In this document: positions 32,801 through 41,907 of the stretch, piece by piece
Layout: every line of letters begins with the position of its first letter
Numbering within the stretch: position 1 is the stretch's first letter
From: an uncultured Lachnospiraceae bacterium
Lineage (GTDB): Bacteria > Bacillota > Clostridia > Lachnospirales > Lachnospiraceae
Direction of reading: 5' to 3'
Assembly (NCBI GenBank): GCA_910584915.1
Contig: CAJUDM010000005.1
Location: forward strand, 111,553 to 175,552
Length of the DNA stretch: 64,000 bases
The notes under the pieces: generated by a model
Told to the model about the DNA's origin: nothing
The model's input: only the letters and a program-made list of their open reading frames with translations
The model's database searches: none
Position numbers and translations under genes: made by a program

Positions 32801-34189
32801 TCAGAAAGTAAATTTATCCGCGAAATAAGCGTCCAGTCCATCGATCGCCACACGCTCCTGCTCCATGGAATCCCTGAAACGCACCGTCACCTTGCCGTCC
32901 GTCTCAGAATCAAAGTCGTAGGTCACGCAGAACGGCGTGCCGATCTCATCCTGCCTGCGGTATCTCTTGCCGATATTACCTCTGTCGTCAAACTCGCAGT
33001 TATATTTTTTGCTCAGAGATGCAAAGATTTTCTCCGCCCCCTCGTTCAACTTCTTGGAAAGCGGAAGTACGCCGATCTTCACAGGCGCAAGCGCCGGATG
33101 GAACCGAAGCACCGTCCTCATATCACCGCCTTCCAGCTCCTCCTCGTCGTAAGCCGCGCAGAGGAACGCCAGCACCACGCGGTCCGCTCCGAGAGAAGGC
33201 TCCACCACATAGGGCACATATTTCTCCCCCTTGCTGTCGTCAAAGTAGCTCATATCCTCACCGGACACTTCCTGATGTCTTGTCAGATCGTAGTCTGTCC
33301 TGTCCGCAATACCCCAGAGTTCACCCCAGCCGAAGGGGAATAAGAACTCGATATCCGTGGTTCCTTTGGAATAGAAGCTGAGTTCTTCCTGCGCATGATC
33401 CCTTAAGCGCATCTCCTCCTCCTTCATGCCGAGAGACAAAAGCCAGTCTCTGCAGAATCCTCTCCAATAGTGGAACCAGTCCATATCCGTTCCCGGCTCA
33501 CAGAAAAACTCCAATTCCATCTGCTCAAACTCTCTGGTGCGGAAAGTAAAGTTGCCCGGCGTGATCTCATTCCGGAAAGATTTGCCGATCTGTCCGATAC
33601 CGAAGGGCAGTTTCTTTCTGGAAGTCCGCTGCACGTTTTTAAAGTTGACAAAAATCCCCTGCGCCGTCTCAGGCCTCAGGTAAACCGTATTCTTCGCATC
33701 CTCGGTCACCCCCTGGAACGTCTTGAACATCAGATTAAACTGACGGATATCCGTGAAATTATGCTTGCCGCAGGAGGGACAGGGCACGTTGTGCTCCTCG
33801 ATGAAGTTTTTCATCTCCTCCTGGGAATAGGCGTCGATGGGCCTGCCCAGATCGATACCGTTCTCCTGCGCAAAATCCTCGATGATCTTATCCGCACGGA
33901 AACGCTCCTTACACTCCTTACAGTCCATCAACGGGTCGGAGAAGCCTCCCAGATGGCCGGATGCCACCCATGTCTGGGGATTCATCAAAATGGCGCAGTC
34001 CACACCCACATTGTACGGGTTTTCCGTGATAAACTTCTGCCACCATGCCTTCTTCACATTATTTTTCAGCTCCACGCCCAGATTGCCGTAGTCCCATGTG
34101 TTGGCAAGCCCGCCGTATATCTCAGAACCGGGATATACAAACCCTCTTGCCTTTGCCAACGCTACAATCTTCTCCATTGTTTTTTCCAT
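32801..34189 (-). CDS. glyS: Glycyl-tRNA synthetase (homodimeric type)
   Basis: 462 residues, the alpha2 single-chain form. Class II motif 2 appears as GKSFRNEITPGNFTFRTREFEQME, here in the expected centre, with motif 3 as VVEPSLGADRVVLAFLCAAY. A cysteine pair CPSCGKHNF lies in the insertion. The C-terminal anticodon domain starts near APVKIGVLPLSKK. GAGAGGAGAG precedes the ATG. Confidence 0.97.
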   Translation of the reverse strand: MEKTMEKIVALAKARGFVYPGSEIYGGLANTWDYGNLGVELKNNVKKAWWQKFITENPYNVGVDCAILMNPQTWVASGHLGGFSDPLMDCKECKERFRADKIIEDFAQENGIDLGRPIDAYSQEEMKNFIEEHNVPCPSCGKHNFTDIRQFNLMFKTFQGVTEDAKNTVYLRPETAQGIFVNFKNVQRTSRKKLPFGIGQIGKSFRNEITPGNFTFRTREFEQMELEFFCEPGTDMDWFHYWRGFCRDWLLSLGMKEEEMRLRDHAQEELSFYSKGTTDIEFLFPFGWGELWGIADRTDYDLTRHQEVSGEDMSYFDDSKGEKYVPYVVEPSLGADRVVLAFLCAAYDEEELEGGDMRTVLRFHPALAPVKIGVLPLSKKLNEGAEKIFASLSKKYNCEFDDRGNIGKRYRRQDEIGTPFCVTYDFDSETDGKVTVRFRDSMEQERVAIDGLDAYFADKFTF

Positions 34190-34228
34190 AATTCTCTCCT
34201 CTCTATCCTAGTTCCGTAAGCGCCCTTC

Positions 34229-34290
34229 CAGTACCAACATCCGCAGAGATATTTCCAGCCGCACAGCGTCTGGAAATCCTCTGGGCACTG
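34229..34290. repeat. Covarying hairpin element, copy 2
   Basis: Outer arms are CAGTACC (34229-34235) and GGCACTG (34284-34290); the inner arms AGAG...ATTTCCAG (34245-34258) and CTGGAAAT...CTCT (34270-34282) pair over 8 bp. It lies between glyS and the lipoprotein gene and is preceded by AGTTCCG. Confidence 0.7.
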
Positions 34291-34327
34291 TACGGGCACT
34301 TACTGTTTTACAATATCTTTTTTCTTT

Positions 34328-34966
34328 TTAGCCGTTCAATAAAATATATGCAAGGTCATCCGTCTCGGAAACTTCCACCACGTTCTTTCCCGCCACCGTC
34401 ACGTTGTCGGAAATATAGAGAATCCCCTCCTGCGCGCTGATCTGCACAGGCGCTCCCAGGTTCATCTCATTGTCGTAGATGATGATCTTATTTTTTCCCA
34501 TGGCCAAAATATCGTCTTTTCCCTGCAATACTTCCTCGTCTTCCGCGCTCTGCAGCTTTATCTCCAGATCGAATCCCTGTTCAAACGCCTCCTCCACCGT
34601 TCCGTAGAAAAAGGGAGCCCTCAGGGCGGGATCTACCGCCACCACATCCATATTCATAAAGCCGTCAAAAGCTTCCGCATCAGGATATACCATCGTAACC
34701 TTCACTGCTCCTTCGTCCGCCTCCACAGCCGTCACCGTGATACCGCTCTCACCGCTCAGATAGCTGCTGTTGTACAGATCTGTCTTTTCCTGCATCATGC
34801 TCTGCAATGCGTCCGCAGAACCCTCACCGAATTCCTCCACCATCGTATGTTCTATCGTCCCGTCCTTCTGTATTGCAATGGTCGTCACCTCCGCCGTCGC
34901 CTTTCCGCAGCCGGCAAGCAGAAATACTATAAGAAATACAAGTGGTATCCTGTTCCATTTTTTCAT
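34328..34966 (-). CDS. Lipoprotein of unknown function
   Basis: 212 residues from ATG 34966 (MKKWNRIPLVFLIVFLLAGC), with GGAG upstream at suitable spacing; an in-frame ATG two codons earlier is less well placed. A signal peptide with lipobox LAGC gives a lipidated Cys20. The mature part has alternating beta segments (VTTIAIQKDGTIEHTMVEEF, GAVKVTMVYPDAEAF, NKIIIYDN) and no recognisable enzyme motif. Related lipoproteins with VAIQKDG-type repeats occur in Lachnospiraceae. The function is unknown. Confidence 0.8.
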   Translation of the reverse strand: MKKWNRIPLVFLIVFLLAGCGKATAEVTTIAIQKDGTIEHTMVEEFGEGSADALQSMMQEKTDLYNSSYLSGESGITVTAVEADEGAVKVTMVYPDAEAFDGFMNMDVVAVDPALRAPFFYGTVEEAFEQGFDLEIKLQSAEDEEVLQGKDDILAMGKNKIIIYDNEMNLGAPVQISAQEGILYISDNVTVAGKNVVEVSETDDLAYILLNG

Positions 34967-35058
34967 GATCATTCTCCATTTCCTGCTTTTTTAGGGCATA
35001 ACATATTTATTATAATCGACTGCACTCTATTTTTCAATATGCAAATTTCACTCAAAAG

Positions 35059-35214
35059 ACCGTACCGTAACAGTTCAGCCTTTCAATATTCCGCGAGTAA
35101 AATCGCTCTGCAAGCGATTTTGCGAGTTGTACAGGCGCCAAAATGCGACTTTGGAGCATTTTGTGTGCATCAGTGTAATAGTTTAGCCGAATGGCTGAAC
35201 TGTTACACCGTACC
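35059..35214. mobile_element. IS66-type MITE with 8-bp target duplication
   Basis: Perfect 14-bp terminal inverted repeats GTAACAGTTCAGCC lie at 35067-35080 and, inverted, at 35193-35206, making a 140-bp element. It is flanked directly by the 8-bp duplication ACCGTACC (35059-35066 and 35207-35214). Ends starting GTAA and 8-bp duplications are the hallmark of the IS66 family. It has no coding capacity; inside are two hairpins, AAAATCGCT/AGCGATTTT and CAAAATGC/GCATTTTG. A diverged end-like sequence, AGCCAAATGGCTGAACTG, occurs near 22264-22281. Confidence 0.8.
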
Positions 35215-35258
35215 CCTCCTTTCGGATGTCCAGTTTTCCTTCCCTCTCAAATACTTTT

Positions 35259-36500
35259 TTATTTCTTCTCGGTATCTTCCGCTTCCCCCGCTTCCGGCAC
35301 ATACAACCGCATTCCCGGCAGGATCCGGTTTTCGTCCGCGCCGATGACATTTCTGTTTACCCGGTATATCAGATCATGCCGGGTACTGTCCCCATAGCAC
35401 TTCTTTGCGATCTCCCAGAGACAGTCTCCGGACTCCACCACATACTTATGGTCGTTCACCGTTTCCTCCACATCCTCCGGCATCAGATACGCTTCCTGTC
35501 CCATGTCCGCCACCTGCCCGTAAAAAAGTTCTCTCTCCACTTTCCCATCCGCAGATACTCTTTTCACACCCGGAGATGACCATCCTGTCTGAAAATACCA
35601 GACGCTTCCATCATCGCAGGGAAGTTCCCAGTTTTCTTTCACCCGGTAAATGTACTCGTTCACTTTATGCCCGGACGGATCATACTCATAACAGGACACC
35701 GTGATCCCATCTTCTGTGGTGATCACTCTCAAAATACAGTCCCCCTGCCTGTTGTATCGGTAGGTCCGGTGCTCCCAGCTTCCAGCTTCGTTCGTGCCCC
35801 ATAAATTGTAGCATATCAGTTCCTCCGTCAGCCTGTCCCCGTCGTACTGCGCCTGATAACCCCGGTCAAAAAACAGTTCATCGCTGTAGCCGAAAAGATC
35901 CGAACCCACATTCCTGCTGTAGTCAAGACGTGAAAGAAGCCTGCCATCCTCCGCAAACCGGTAATGGCAGACATCGAACATATAGCGGAAAGATACGTAG
36001 TAACCGCCCTCATATAAACTGCTGTTTGCCTTATAATAGATGTGTCTACAGGTATGCGCCGCATCATCCCGCTCGAAGATCTGTTCCTCGCAGTAGCCGG
36101 GCTTTTCCAGGATAGCCGGAGTATACCCCAGCATATAGATCATACGGCCTTTGTCATCAAAGCGCGCATGGGTGCTCCCCGCAATCTCCTTCTCATCATA
36201 AGGCTCCATGACCCACATATACGGATCACAGAGAAAACCCTCCGCGGGAATGCCGTCCCTGTCACTGTCATATGTCCTGCATTCCGCCGCCTCCAGCCTC
36301 TCATCCTCCGCATACGGACCGTCCGATCCTGCCTGCGGCATGTTTTCTTTCGATTTCTCTTTGCCCGCCATTACGCCGCAGCCCGCCAGGCACATCGCAA
36401 AAAACAAAACCACAAAAGGGAGGACATGTCTCCATGCCCTCCTTTTCATTCTCTTCTTCCGCTGAACAATGCCACCCGCGCTGATCATCTCCATCATCAC
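35259..36500 (-). CDS. Lipoprotein with C-terminal LysM domain
   Basis: 413 residues from GTG 36500, which overlaps the stop of the GH13 gene; ATG at 36497/36494 or at 36449 (MKRRAWRHVLPFVVLFF) are alternatives, the last giving the most normal signal peptide. The lipobox is CLAGC. The middle region (about 70-340) contains repeated Tyr/Arg/Asp-rich strands resembling RHS/YD-type units (FDDKGRMIYM, FAEDGRLLSRLDYS, YNRQGDCILRV, YDPSGHKVNEYIYR). The C-terminus has a LysM module, YVVESGDCLWEIAKKCYGD, expected to bind peptidoglycan. The role is unknown; it is translationally coupled to the GH13 enzyme. Confidence 0.82.
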   Translation of the reverse strand: MMMEMISAGGIVQRKKRMKRRAWRHVLPFVVLFFAMCLAGCGVMAGKEKSKENMPQAGSDGPYAEDERLEAAECRTYDSDRDGIPAEGFLCDPYMWVMEPYDEKEIAGSTHARFDDKGRMIYMLGYTPAILEKPGYCEEQIFERDDAAHTCRHIYYKANSSLYEGGYYVSFRYMFDVCHYRFAEDGRLLSRLDYSRNVGSDLFGYSDELFFDRGYQAQYDGDRLTEELICYNLWGTNEAGSWEHRTYRYNRQGDCILRVITTEDGITVSCYEYDPSGHKVNEYIYRVKENWELPCDDGSVWYFQTGWSSPGVKRVSADGKVERELFYGQVADMGQEAYLMPEDVEETVNDHKYVVESGDCLWEIAKKCYGDSTRHDLIYRVNRNVIGADENRILPGMRLYVPEAGEAEDTEKK

Positions 36501-38347
36501 GCCTCATCCGTCTCTCTGTACAGCCACAGATAGCCGTACCCTTCGATCTCTCCCGCGCCGCCGGAAAACCTCTTCCCTGTGGTCAGATCCGCAAATCCCT
36601 TTCCATCGCCCAAAATACTTTCATCCACTCTCTCCAGCGCATCGCTGAAATTGTAATAAGCCACAAACTTCTTTCCGCCAAACGTCCTGCTGATCCCCAG
36701 TACATGAGGATTTCCGGTCTCAAAGGTGGAAGTCTCCGCCTTCATACTGAATATCTCATGGGCTGCCCGGATCTTCTCCAGCACCCGCAGCGCCCTGAAA
36801 ATCCGCTCAGGCACTTTTTTCTTCACATCGTCCCACAGAAAACTCCCCCTGTGGAGATACCGGCTGTCCGCCCGCTTATCGGGATCTTCTTTATAAGTAT
36901 AATCGTTTAACTGCCCGATCTCATCTCCGCTGTAAAGCACCGGAATCCCGCTCTGGGAGAGCAGATAAGCGTGGAGCATCACAATACACTTTATCGCCTT
37001 CTCCGTTTTTGCCTCATCCTTCTCATAGAGCGCAGCCTCCAAGCCGCTGAGGGAAGCCGTGGTGCCGCAGAGCCTTGCGTCCCCGAGCCTCGGATCGTTG
37101 TTATAGAGCTCCCCTCTGGCGTCGCTCCCCGCCCAGTTGCCGGTCAGATAATCATTCAGATATTTCTTATGTGCCACCTCGTCCGTCCCGAACTGTTTCA
37201 TCCAGCCATAGTCCAGCCCCCAGCCGATATCGTCATGGCAGCGCAGGTAATTGAGAAATACATATTCCTTCGGCAGCACAAACACCTGCTCAAGCTGACG
37301 CTTCAACAAAGACACATCCTTTGTCGCCACCGTATGCCAGGTGCTTGCCATGGTCGTCACGTTGTACAGCATATGGCACTCCGGCTTCTCCACACTGCCG
37401 AAGTAGGGCACCACCTTCGCCGGTTCCATCACCACCTCCCCGAGAAGGAGCACGCCGGGACAGACGATCTCCCCGATCAGCCGCATCATCCGCACAAGGG
37501 TATGTACCTGGGGAAGGTTTCTACAGTTTGTACCGAGCGTCTTCCAGATATAGGGCACCGCGTCCAGCCTGATGATATCGATGCCGCAGTTTGCCAGGAA
37601 CAGCATATTTCCCACCATGTCGTTGAACACCACACAGTTCTCATAGTTCAGATCCCACTGGTACGGATAGAATGTCGTCATCACCACCTGGCGGCAGTCC
37701 TCCAGCCAGGTGAAATTCCCCGGCGCCGTGGTCGGAAATACCTGGGGCATCGTCTGCTCAAACTGCCCCGGAATATCCCAGTTGTCATAAAAATAATAGC
37801 GCTTCCTCGCCTCCGGGTCGCCCGCCCGCGCCGCCTTCGCCCAGGCGTGGTCCTCACTGGTGTGGTTCATCACAAAGTCCATACAGCAGCTCATACCCCT
37901 CACATGCATCTCCTTTGTCAGATCCACCAGATCCTCGATCGTCCCAAGCTCCGGCTGTACTTTGCGGAAATCCGCCACGGCATAGCCGCCGTCATCCCGC
38001 CCCTTCGGGCTCTCCAAAAGAGGCATCAGATGCACATAGTTCACACCGCAGGACTCGATATAGTCCAGTTTTTCCCTGATGCCTTTCAACGTCTTCGCAA
38101 AAGCGCCTGTGTAGAGCATCATGCCGAGCAGCTCATTGCTCTTGTACCAGTTTTTATCCTTCTCCCGCGCCCGGTCCAGCTTCTTAAGGCTCACATCCCG
38201 CTTCTCATAATACTCATACATGGAATCGCAGAGCCACTCAAACCCCTGCATATCATTGTGATAAATTTCACAATACAGCCACTTCAGCTCGTCGATCCTC
38301 TCCTCAAACCGTTTTTGGTATTCCGCCTTCCGCGTTTTTGTGCTCAT
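36497..38347 (-). CDS. GH13 glycoside hydrolase, amylosucrase-like
   Basis: 616 residues without a signal peptide, so cytoplasmic. The N-terminal helical region is of the amylosucrase kind (about 1-100). The (beta/alpha)8 barrel follows, with CMDFVMNHTSEDHAWA, the nucleophile in IDIIRLDAVPYIWK, the acid/base Glu in LLLGEVVMEP and the third Asp in LRCHDDIGWG. It ends with a small beta domain (FSDALERVDESILGD). It probably acts on sucrose or short alpha-glucans; exact specificity cannot be read from sequence. GGGAGG precedes the ATG, and the stop overlaps the lipoprotein start. Confidence 0.88.
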   Translation of the reverse strand: MSTKTRKAEYQKRFEERIDELKWLYCEIYHNDMQGFEWLCDSMYEYYEKRDVSLKKLDRAREKDKNWYKSNELLGMMLYTGAFAKTLKGIREKLDYIESCGVNYVHLMPLLESPKGRDDGGYAVADFRKVQPELGTIEDLVDLTKEMHVRGMSCCMDFVMNHTSEDHAWAKAARAGDPEARKRYYFYDNWDIPGQFEQTMPQVFPTTAPGNFTWLEDCRQVVMTTFYPYQWDLNYENCVVFNDMVGNMLFLANCGIDIIRLDAVPYIWKTLGTNCRNLPQVHTLVRMMRLIGEIVCPGVLLLGEVVMEPAKVVPYFGSVEKPECHMLYNVTTMASTWHTVATKDVSLLKRQLEQVFVLPKEYVFLNYLRCHDDIGWGLDYGWMKQFGTDEVAHKKYLNDYLTGNWAGSDARGELYNNDPRLGDARLCGTTASLSGLEAALYEKDEAKTEKAIKCIVMLHAYLLSQSGIPVLYSGDEIGQLNDYTYKEDPDKRADSRYLHRGSFLWDDVKKKVPERIFRALRVLEKIRAAHEIFSMKAETSTFETGNPHVLGISRTFGGKKFVAYYNFSDALERVDESILGDGKGFADLTTGKRFSGGAGEIEGYGYLWLYRETDEA

Positions 38348-38408
38348 CTGTTTCCTCCCTCTTTACTGCATATCTGCCACACTGTAACATAGATAATGCG
38401 TATACAAT

Positions 38409-40502
38409 CTACTCCTCGATCCTCACCATCAGCCTTGATGGGTGCCCTCCTCCATGATACACCCGATTGCGCGCGGATACAACCACTGTGCTGTGATATC
38501 CGTCAACCGTATTGCTGTTTGGGAAGATAAAATTCTCAGCCCCCGATGTGACGCTCAGCCTGATGCGGTGGCCTTTTTTAAAACAGTTGGATATCTTTGT
38601 CGTGCGTATTCTCAGACACACGATCTCATCCTTTTCCAAAAACTTTGCCCTCTCAAAACCGTCTCTGTAGCGCGCGCTCAGGACGCCGTCCGCCAGCTTG
38701 ATCGAACGCCCGCTCTCGTCCACATCCGTCACCCGCACGATGAAATCCGTGTCCGGCGCGTCAGAAGAGATGTACAGCTCCGCCGTCATGTCTCCCGTGA
38801 CAGTCAGATTCTCCTCAAGCGCTTTCGATGTGTAGCAGAGTATATCCTGCCGCCTCTCCTCCTCCGTATAGTCCTCCGGCACCTCCAGCTCATTCTCGGA
38901 CATATCCACAATATGTACCGCCGGATCTTCGGGATTATAGACATAGCCGTCCGACAGCTCCCGCCCGGGTTTTTCAAACACAAGCCGCCCGTCCCCGCCG
39001 GAGCTGTTCGCCCCGCCTTCGCCATCCAGGTAAAGGGCGGTGAGCCTCGTCTGCGGCACAGGCCAGTTTTCGGCGGTTTTCCATCTCTCCTCCCCCACCG
39101 TATAATACTCCACCGGCGGACTCTTCTCCATCCCGTTTTCGATGCCTTTCAGGTGATACTCAAACCATTTGAAATACAGGATGTCCAGATCAAACCGGAG
39201 CGCCCTGCTGCCAAAGGATACCCCGTGCATATCGTACCTGCTGTTTCCGCTGTGCTGCCAGGGCCCCAGGATCACCTTCCGCATTCCCACAGGGAAATCG
39301 TGGACGATCTCCAGCGCCTCCGTCGTCCCCATGCCGTTGTCGTCAAACCACCCGGACTGGATCAACGCCGGAATCCTCGCCCCCACAGAGCGCTCCCGCC
39401 AGTTGGTGCACCGCCAGAAATCGTTGTAATCGCTCTTTTCCAGCCACTTTGTCAAAAAGGGTACTTCATAGCCCAGCGCCTTTTTCGGTATGTCGGTGAG
39501 GGGACGGATCTTTAACACCTCGTCCCAGTCCTCCCGCTCCATCAGTTCCGGATGAAATTCTTTCTGAGAGACGGAGAAAGCCCAGGCGAGCGTACCTGAA
39601 GTGAAGGAGCCTCCCCGGCGGGGCAGATCCACAAAAGCGCTGCCCGCGCAGACCACGCTGATCAGCGCCTTCAAATAGGGATTTCCGCTGGCGGCAGCCG
39701 CCCACTGCACAAAGCCCAGATAGGAACCGCCGACCATCCCGATCCTCTTAGACGACCAGCTCCTTGACGCGATCCAGTTCAGGGTATCATCCCCGTCCTC
39801 CACCTCGTGGCAGTTCGGCATCCACTCCCCCTCGCTCAGATTGCGCCCCCGCACATCCTGAATCACCACGGCATACCCCCGCTGTACATAGCGGTAATAC
39901 ACCTCACAGCCATCCTCCTTGCCGTAGGGCGTCCGCACTAAAACGGCGGGAACCTTCTCCCCGATCCCCTTCGGCAGATACACATCCGCAGAAAGCTTTA
40001 CGCCGTCCCGCATCGGCACTTCATATTTTCCGAGATACTCCACCGGATAAAGCTTCTCACCCGGCAACGCCTCTCTCCAGCGCTTTATCACCGTCTGCTC
40101 CTCATATCCCTCCTCCACCAAAACCGCCGCCAGCTCCCTGACCGGACAGTTTACCGCGATAAGACGTCCCTTTTCCATCTGCTTGTTATTCGGGAACTTC
40201 ACATCCCTCTGCAGATAATGAATCCCGTCCTCGCTGGTATAGCGTTCCTCCCCCAATACAAATTCGCCCGCACCGCTCAGATGCTGTTCATAGTAAGCCG
40301 CCTTCCGGGCGGTTTCCATCAAGTCGATTTTTAAAAAAGAACGGAAGAAACCGTTATCTTCCTCGGACAAAGCAGCCCACTCTCCCAGCTTCCCGGAAAA
40401 GACATCGAGTTTACATAAAAGCGTTTCAGTACCTTCGATCCTCAGTTTTCCGTAGAGGATTCCCGAGACGTATAAGCAAAAGATTCTCGTATCCTGTTTC
40501 AT
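38409..40502 (-). CDS. CocE/NonD family hydrolase (X-Pro dipeptidyl-peptidase S15-like)
   Basis: 697 residues from ATG 40502 (MKQDTRIFCLYVSGILYG), with GAGG 7 nt upstream. The alpha/beta-hydrolase domain has YEVPMRDGVKLSADVYLP, PYGKED and VIQDVRGRNLSEGEW, with the nucleophile Ser in GMVGGSYLGFVQW. A His region, ILGPWQHSGN, follows, and the C-terminal jelly-roll domain contains YTSKALEENLTVTGDMTAELY. The N-terminal ~170 residues are an extra region not in short CocE enzymes. It likely hydrolyses an ester or peptide; a dipeptide epimerase gene lies just upstream, hinting at peptide use. Confidence 0.88.
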   Translation of the reverse strand: MKQDTRIFCLYVSGILYGKLRIEGTETLLCKLDVFSGKLGEWAALSEEDNGFFRSFLKIDLMETARKAAYYEQHLSGAGEFVLGEERYTSEDGIHYLQRDVKFPNNKQMEKGRLIAVNCPVRELAAVLVEEGYEEQTVIKRWREALPGEKLYPVEYLGKYEVPMRDGVKLSADVYLPKGIGEKVPAVLVRTPYGKEDGCEVYYRYVQRGYAVVIQDVRGRNLSEGEWMPNCHEVEDGDDTLNWIASRSWSSKRIGMVGGSYLGFVQWAAAASGNPYLKALISVVCAGSAFVDLPRRGGSFTSGTLAWAFSVSQKEFHPELMEREDWDEVLKIRPLTDIPKKALGYEVPFLTKWLEKSDYNDFWRCTNWRERSVGARIPALIQSGWFDDNGMGTTEALEIVHDFPVGMRKVILGPWQHSGNSRYDMHGVSFGSRALRFDLDILYFKWFEYHLKGIENGMEKSPPVEYYTVGEERWKTAENWPVPQTRLTALYLDGEGGANSSGGDGRLVFEKPGRELSDGYVYNPEDPAVHIVDMSENELEVPEDYTEEERRQDILCYTSKALEENLTVTGDMTAELYISSDAPDTDFIVRVTDVDESGRSIKLADGVLSARYRDGFERAKFLEKDEIVCLRIRTTKISNCFKKGHRIRLSVTSGAENFIFPNSNTVDGYHSTVVVSARNRVYHGGGHPSRLMVRIEE

Positions 40503-40540
40503 GTTAATCCTCATTTCTGCGCATGCATTTTGCGCATGAT

Positions 40541-40599
40541 GAGTTTGTGTCAAGTGCGCGCAGACACAAACTCGCGTGTGAAAAATTTATTTTTCACAC
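40541..40599. repeat. Two adjacent perfect hairpins
   Basis: GAGTTTGTGTC (40541-40551) pairs with GACACAAACTC (40563-40573) around a loop containing TGCGCGCA. GTGTGAAAAA (40576-40585) pairs with TTTTTCACAC (40590-40599). They fill the gap between the epimerase stop and the CocE gene on the minus strand. The second could slow polymerase but lacks a clean T tract outside its stem. Confidence 0.65.
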
Positions 40600-40615
40600 T
40601 ATCCTCATTTCTCCC

Positions 40616-41689
40616 TTAAAAATCAAACGAAAGCCCCAGCCCCGGCGCCTCCGACAGCGTGTAGACGCCGCCCTCCACCGTAAAGCCGCCGGACATACCC
40701 ATCTCGGGATCTACCGCGCACATAAAGCTGTCGCAGTCCGCCTCGGTCACATTGTTCTTCGCCGCCACAAAGCTGACGCCCGCGGCGATCGAAACCTTTG
40801 TCTCCAGCATACAGCCCACCATGCACTGCACATGGCTTGCCTCCGCCACCGCATTGATCTTTTCCGCCGGATAGAGCCCCCCGCACTTCATCAGCTTGAT
40901 ATTCAAAATATCCGCCGCCCCTATCCTGCAGGCTCTTGCGGCATCCATCGGGGAGTGAATGGATTCATCCAGCATGATCTTTACATCTACTTTGGAGCGC
41001 ACAAACGCCGCCCCCTCCATATCCCACCAGGGAAGGCACTGTTCCACGGCTTCCACGCCCACCTTCTCAAACGCCCTCAGGGTTTTCACCGCATCGCTCG
41101 CCGTATACCCCTGATTGGCGTCCACTCTCAGCCGGACATCAGGACCCACAGCCTCCCTGATCAGTGTCAGCGCCCGGATATCATCCGCCGGACAGATTCC
41201 CGCCTTCACCTTCAAGATGGTAAAGCCATCCCGCTCCACACGCTCCTTCGCCTCCGCAGCCATCGCCTCCGGCGCATCGATCCCAATGGTCATATCCGTG
41301 ACGATCCGGTTGCTCATGCCGCCGAGTACCTTGTACAACGGCTGGTTCATCGCCTTCCCCCTGATATCATACAGCGCGATATCCACCGCCGCCTTGGCGG
41401 ATGTATTACCGCTGATCAGACGGTCCATCATCTGATGGATACCCTCGATATTCATCGCATCCATACCGATCAGCCCCTGCTTGAAGAGTTTTAACACTTC
41501 CACCACCGTTGCCGCATTTTCCCCTGTTACCGGTTCAAAAGGCGCCGCCTCACCGATCCCCCAGATCCCCTCATCTGTCGTGATCTTCAAAAGGACATTC
41601 ACCGAATGGTCCTGCACCGCAAAAGCGATACGGAAAGGTTTTTTCAGCGGAATCTTTATCAGTTCCACCTTCATGTCAACAATCTTCAT
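40616..41689 (-). CDS. Dipeptide epimerase (enolase superfamily, L-Ala-D/L-Glu type)
   Basis: 357 residues of the muconate-lactonizing subgroup. Catalytic lysine pair KVKAG (about residue 162-164), metal ligands in RVDANQGY, EQCLP and MLDESIHS, and a second lysine in NIKLMKCGG. Members racemise the second residue of Ala-Glu type dipeptides from murein. The neighbour is a CocE-type hydrolase. AGGAGG precedes ATG 41689. The exact dipeptide cannot be assigned. Confidence 0.9.
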   Translation of the reverse strand: MKIVDMKVELIKIPLKKPFRIAFAVQDHSVNVLLKITTDEGIWGIGEAAPFEPVTGENAATVVEVLKLFKQGLIGMDAMNIEGIHQMMDRLISGNTSAKAAVDIALYDIRGKAMNQPLYKVLGGMSNRIVTDMTIGIDAPEAMAAEAKERVERDGFTILKVKAGICPADDIRALTLIREAVGPDVRLRVDANQGYTASDAVKTLRAFEKVGVEAVEQCLPWWDMEGAAFVRSKVDVKIMLDESIHSPMDAARACRIGAADILNIKLMKCGGLYPAEKINAVAEASHVQCMVGCMLETKVSIAAGVSFVAAKNNVTEADCDSFMCAVDPEMGMSGGFTVEGGVYTLSEAPGLGLSFDF

Positions 41690-41778
41690 CTTTATTTCCT
41701 CCTGTTTACTTTTTATATTTATACCGTCATCGGGCGATAAACCGTGTACTTTGGAATTTCAGCCTTCTTTATTCCTAT

Positions 41779-41807
41779 AGGATACAACTTATTGTCCTCT
41801 CTGACAA
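41779..41807 (-). promoter_or_regulatory. Promoter of the epimerase gene
   Basis: Minus-strand TTGTCA (41802-41807) and TATCCT (41779-41784) with a 17-nt spacer, about 90 nt before the start. Confidence 0.6.
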
Positions 41808-41844
41808 CAGGATCGGGGTCTTTTTATCCAATTTTATTACAATT

Positions 41845-41886
41845 AAAAAAAGCGAGTAAAATAAAGTTGCATTTTATTTTACCCGC
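41845..41886 (-). terminator. Terminator of the era-recO unit
   Basis: Minus-strand GCGGGTAAAATAAA pairs with TTTATTTTACTCGC (one mismatch) and is followed by seven T, about 20 nt after the recO stop. Confidence 0.92.
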
Positions 41887-41907
41887 ATATTTATCACAAT
41901 CGGCAGC

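Noticed and set aside
36971..38392. 473-codon plus-strand open frame opposite the GH13 gene
   Set aside because: The opposite strand encodes a full GH13 enzyme with catalytic residues; the plus frame has only composition-driven His/Arg/Leu repeats.
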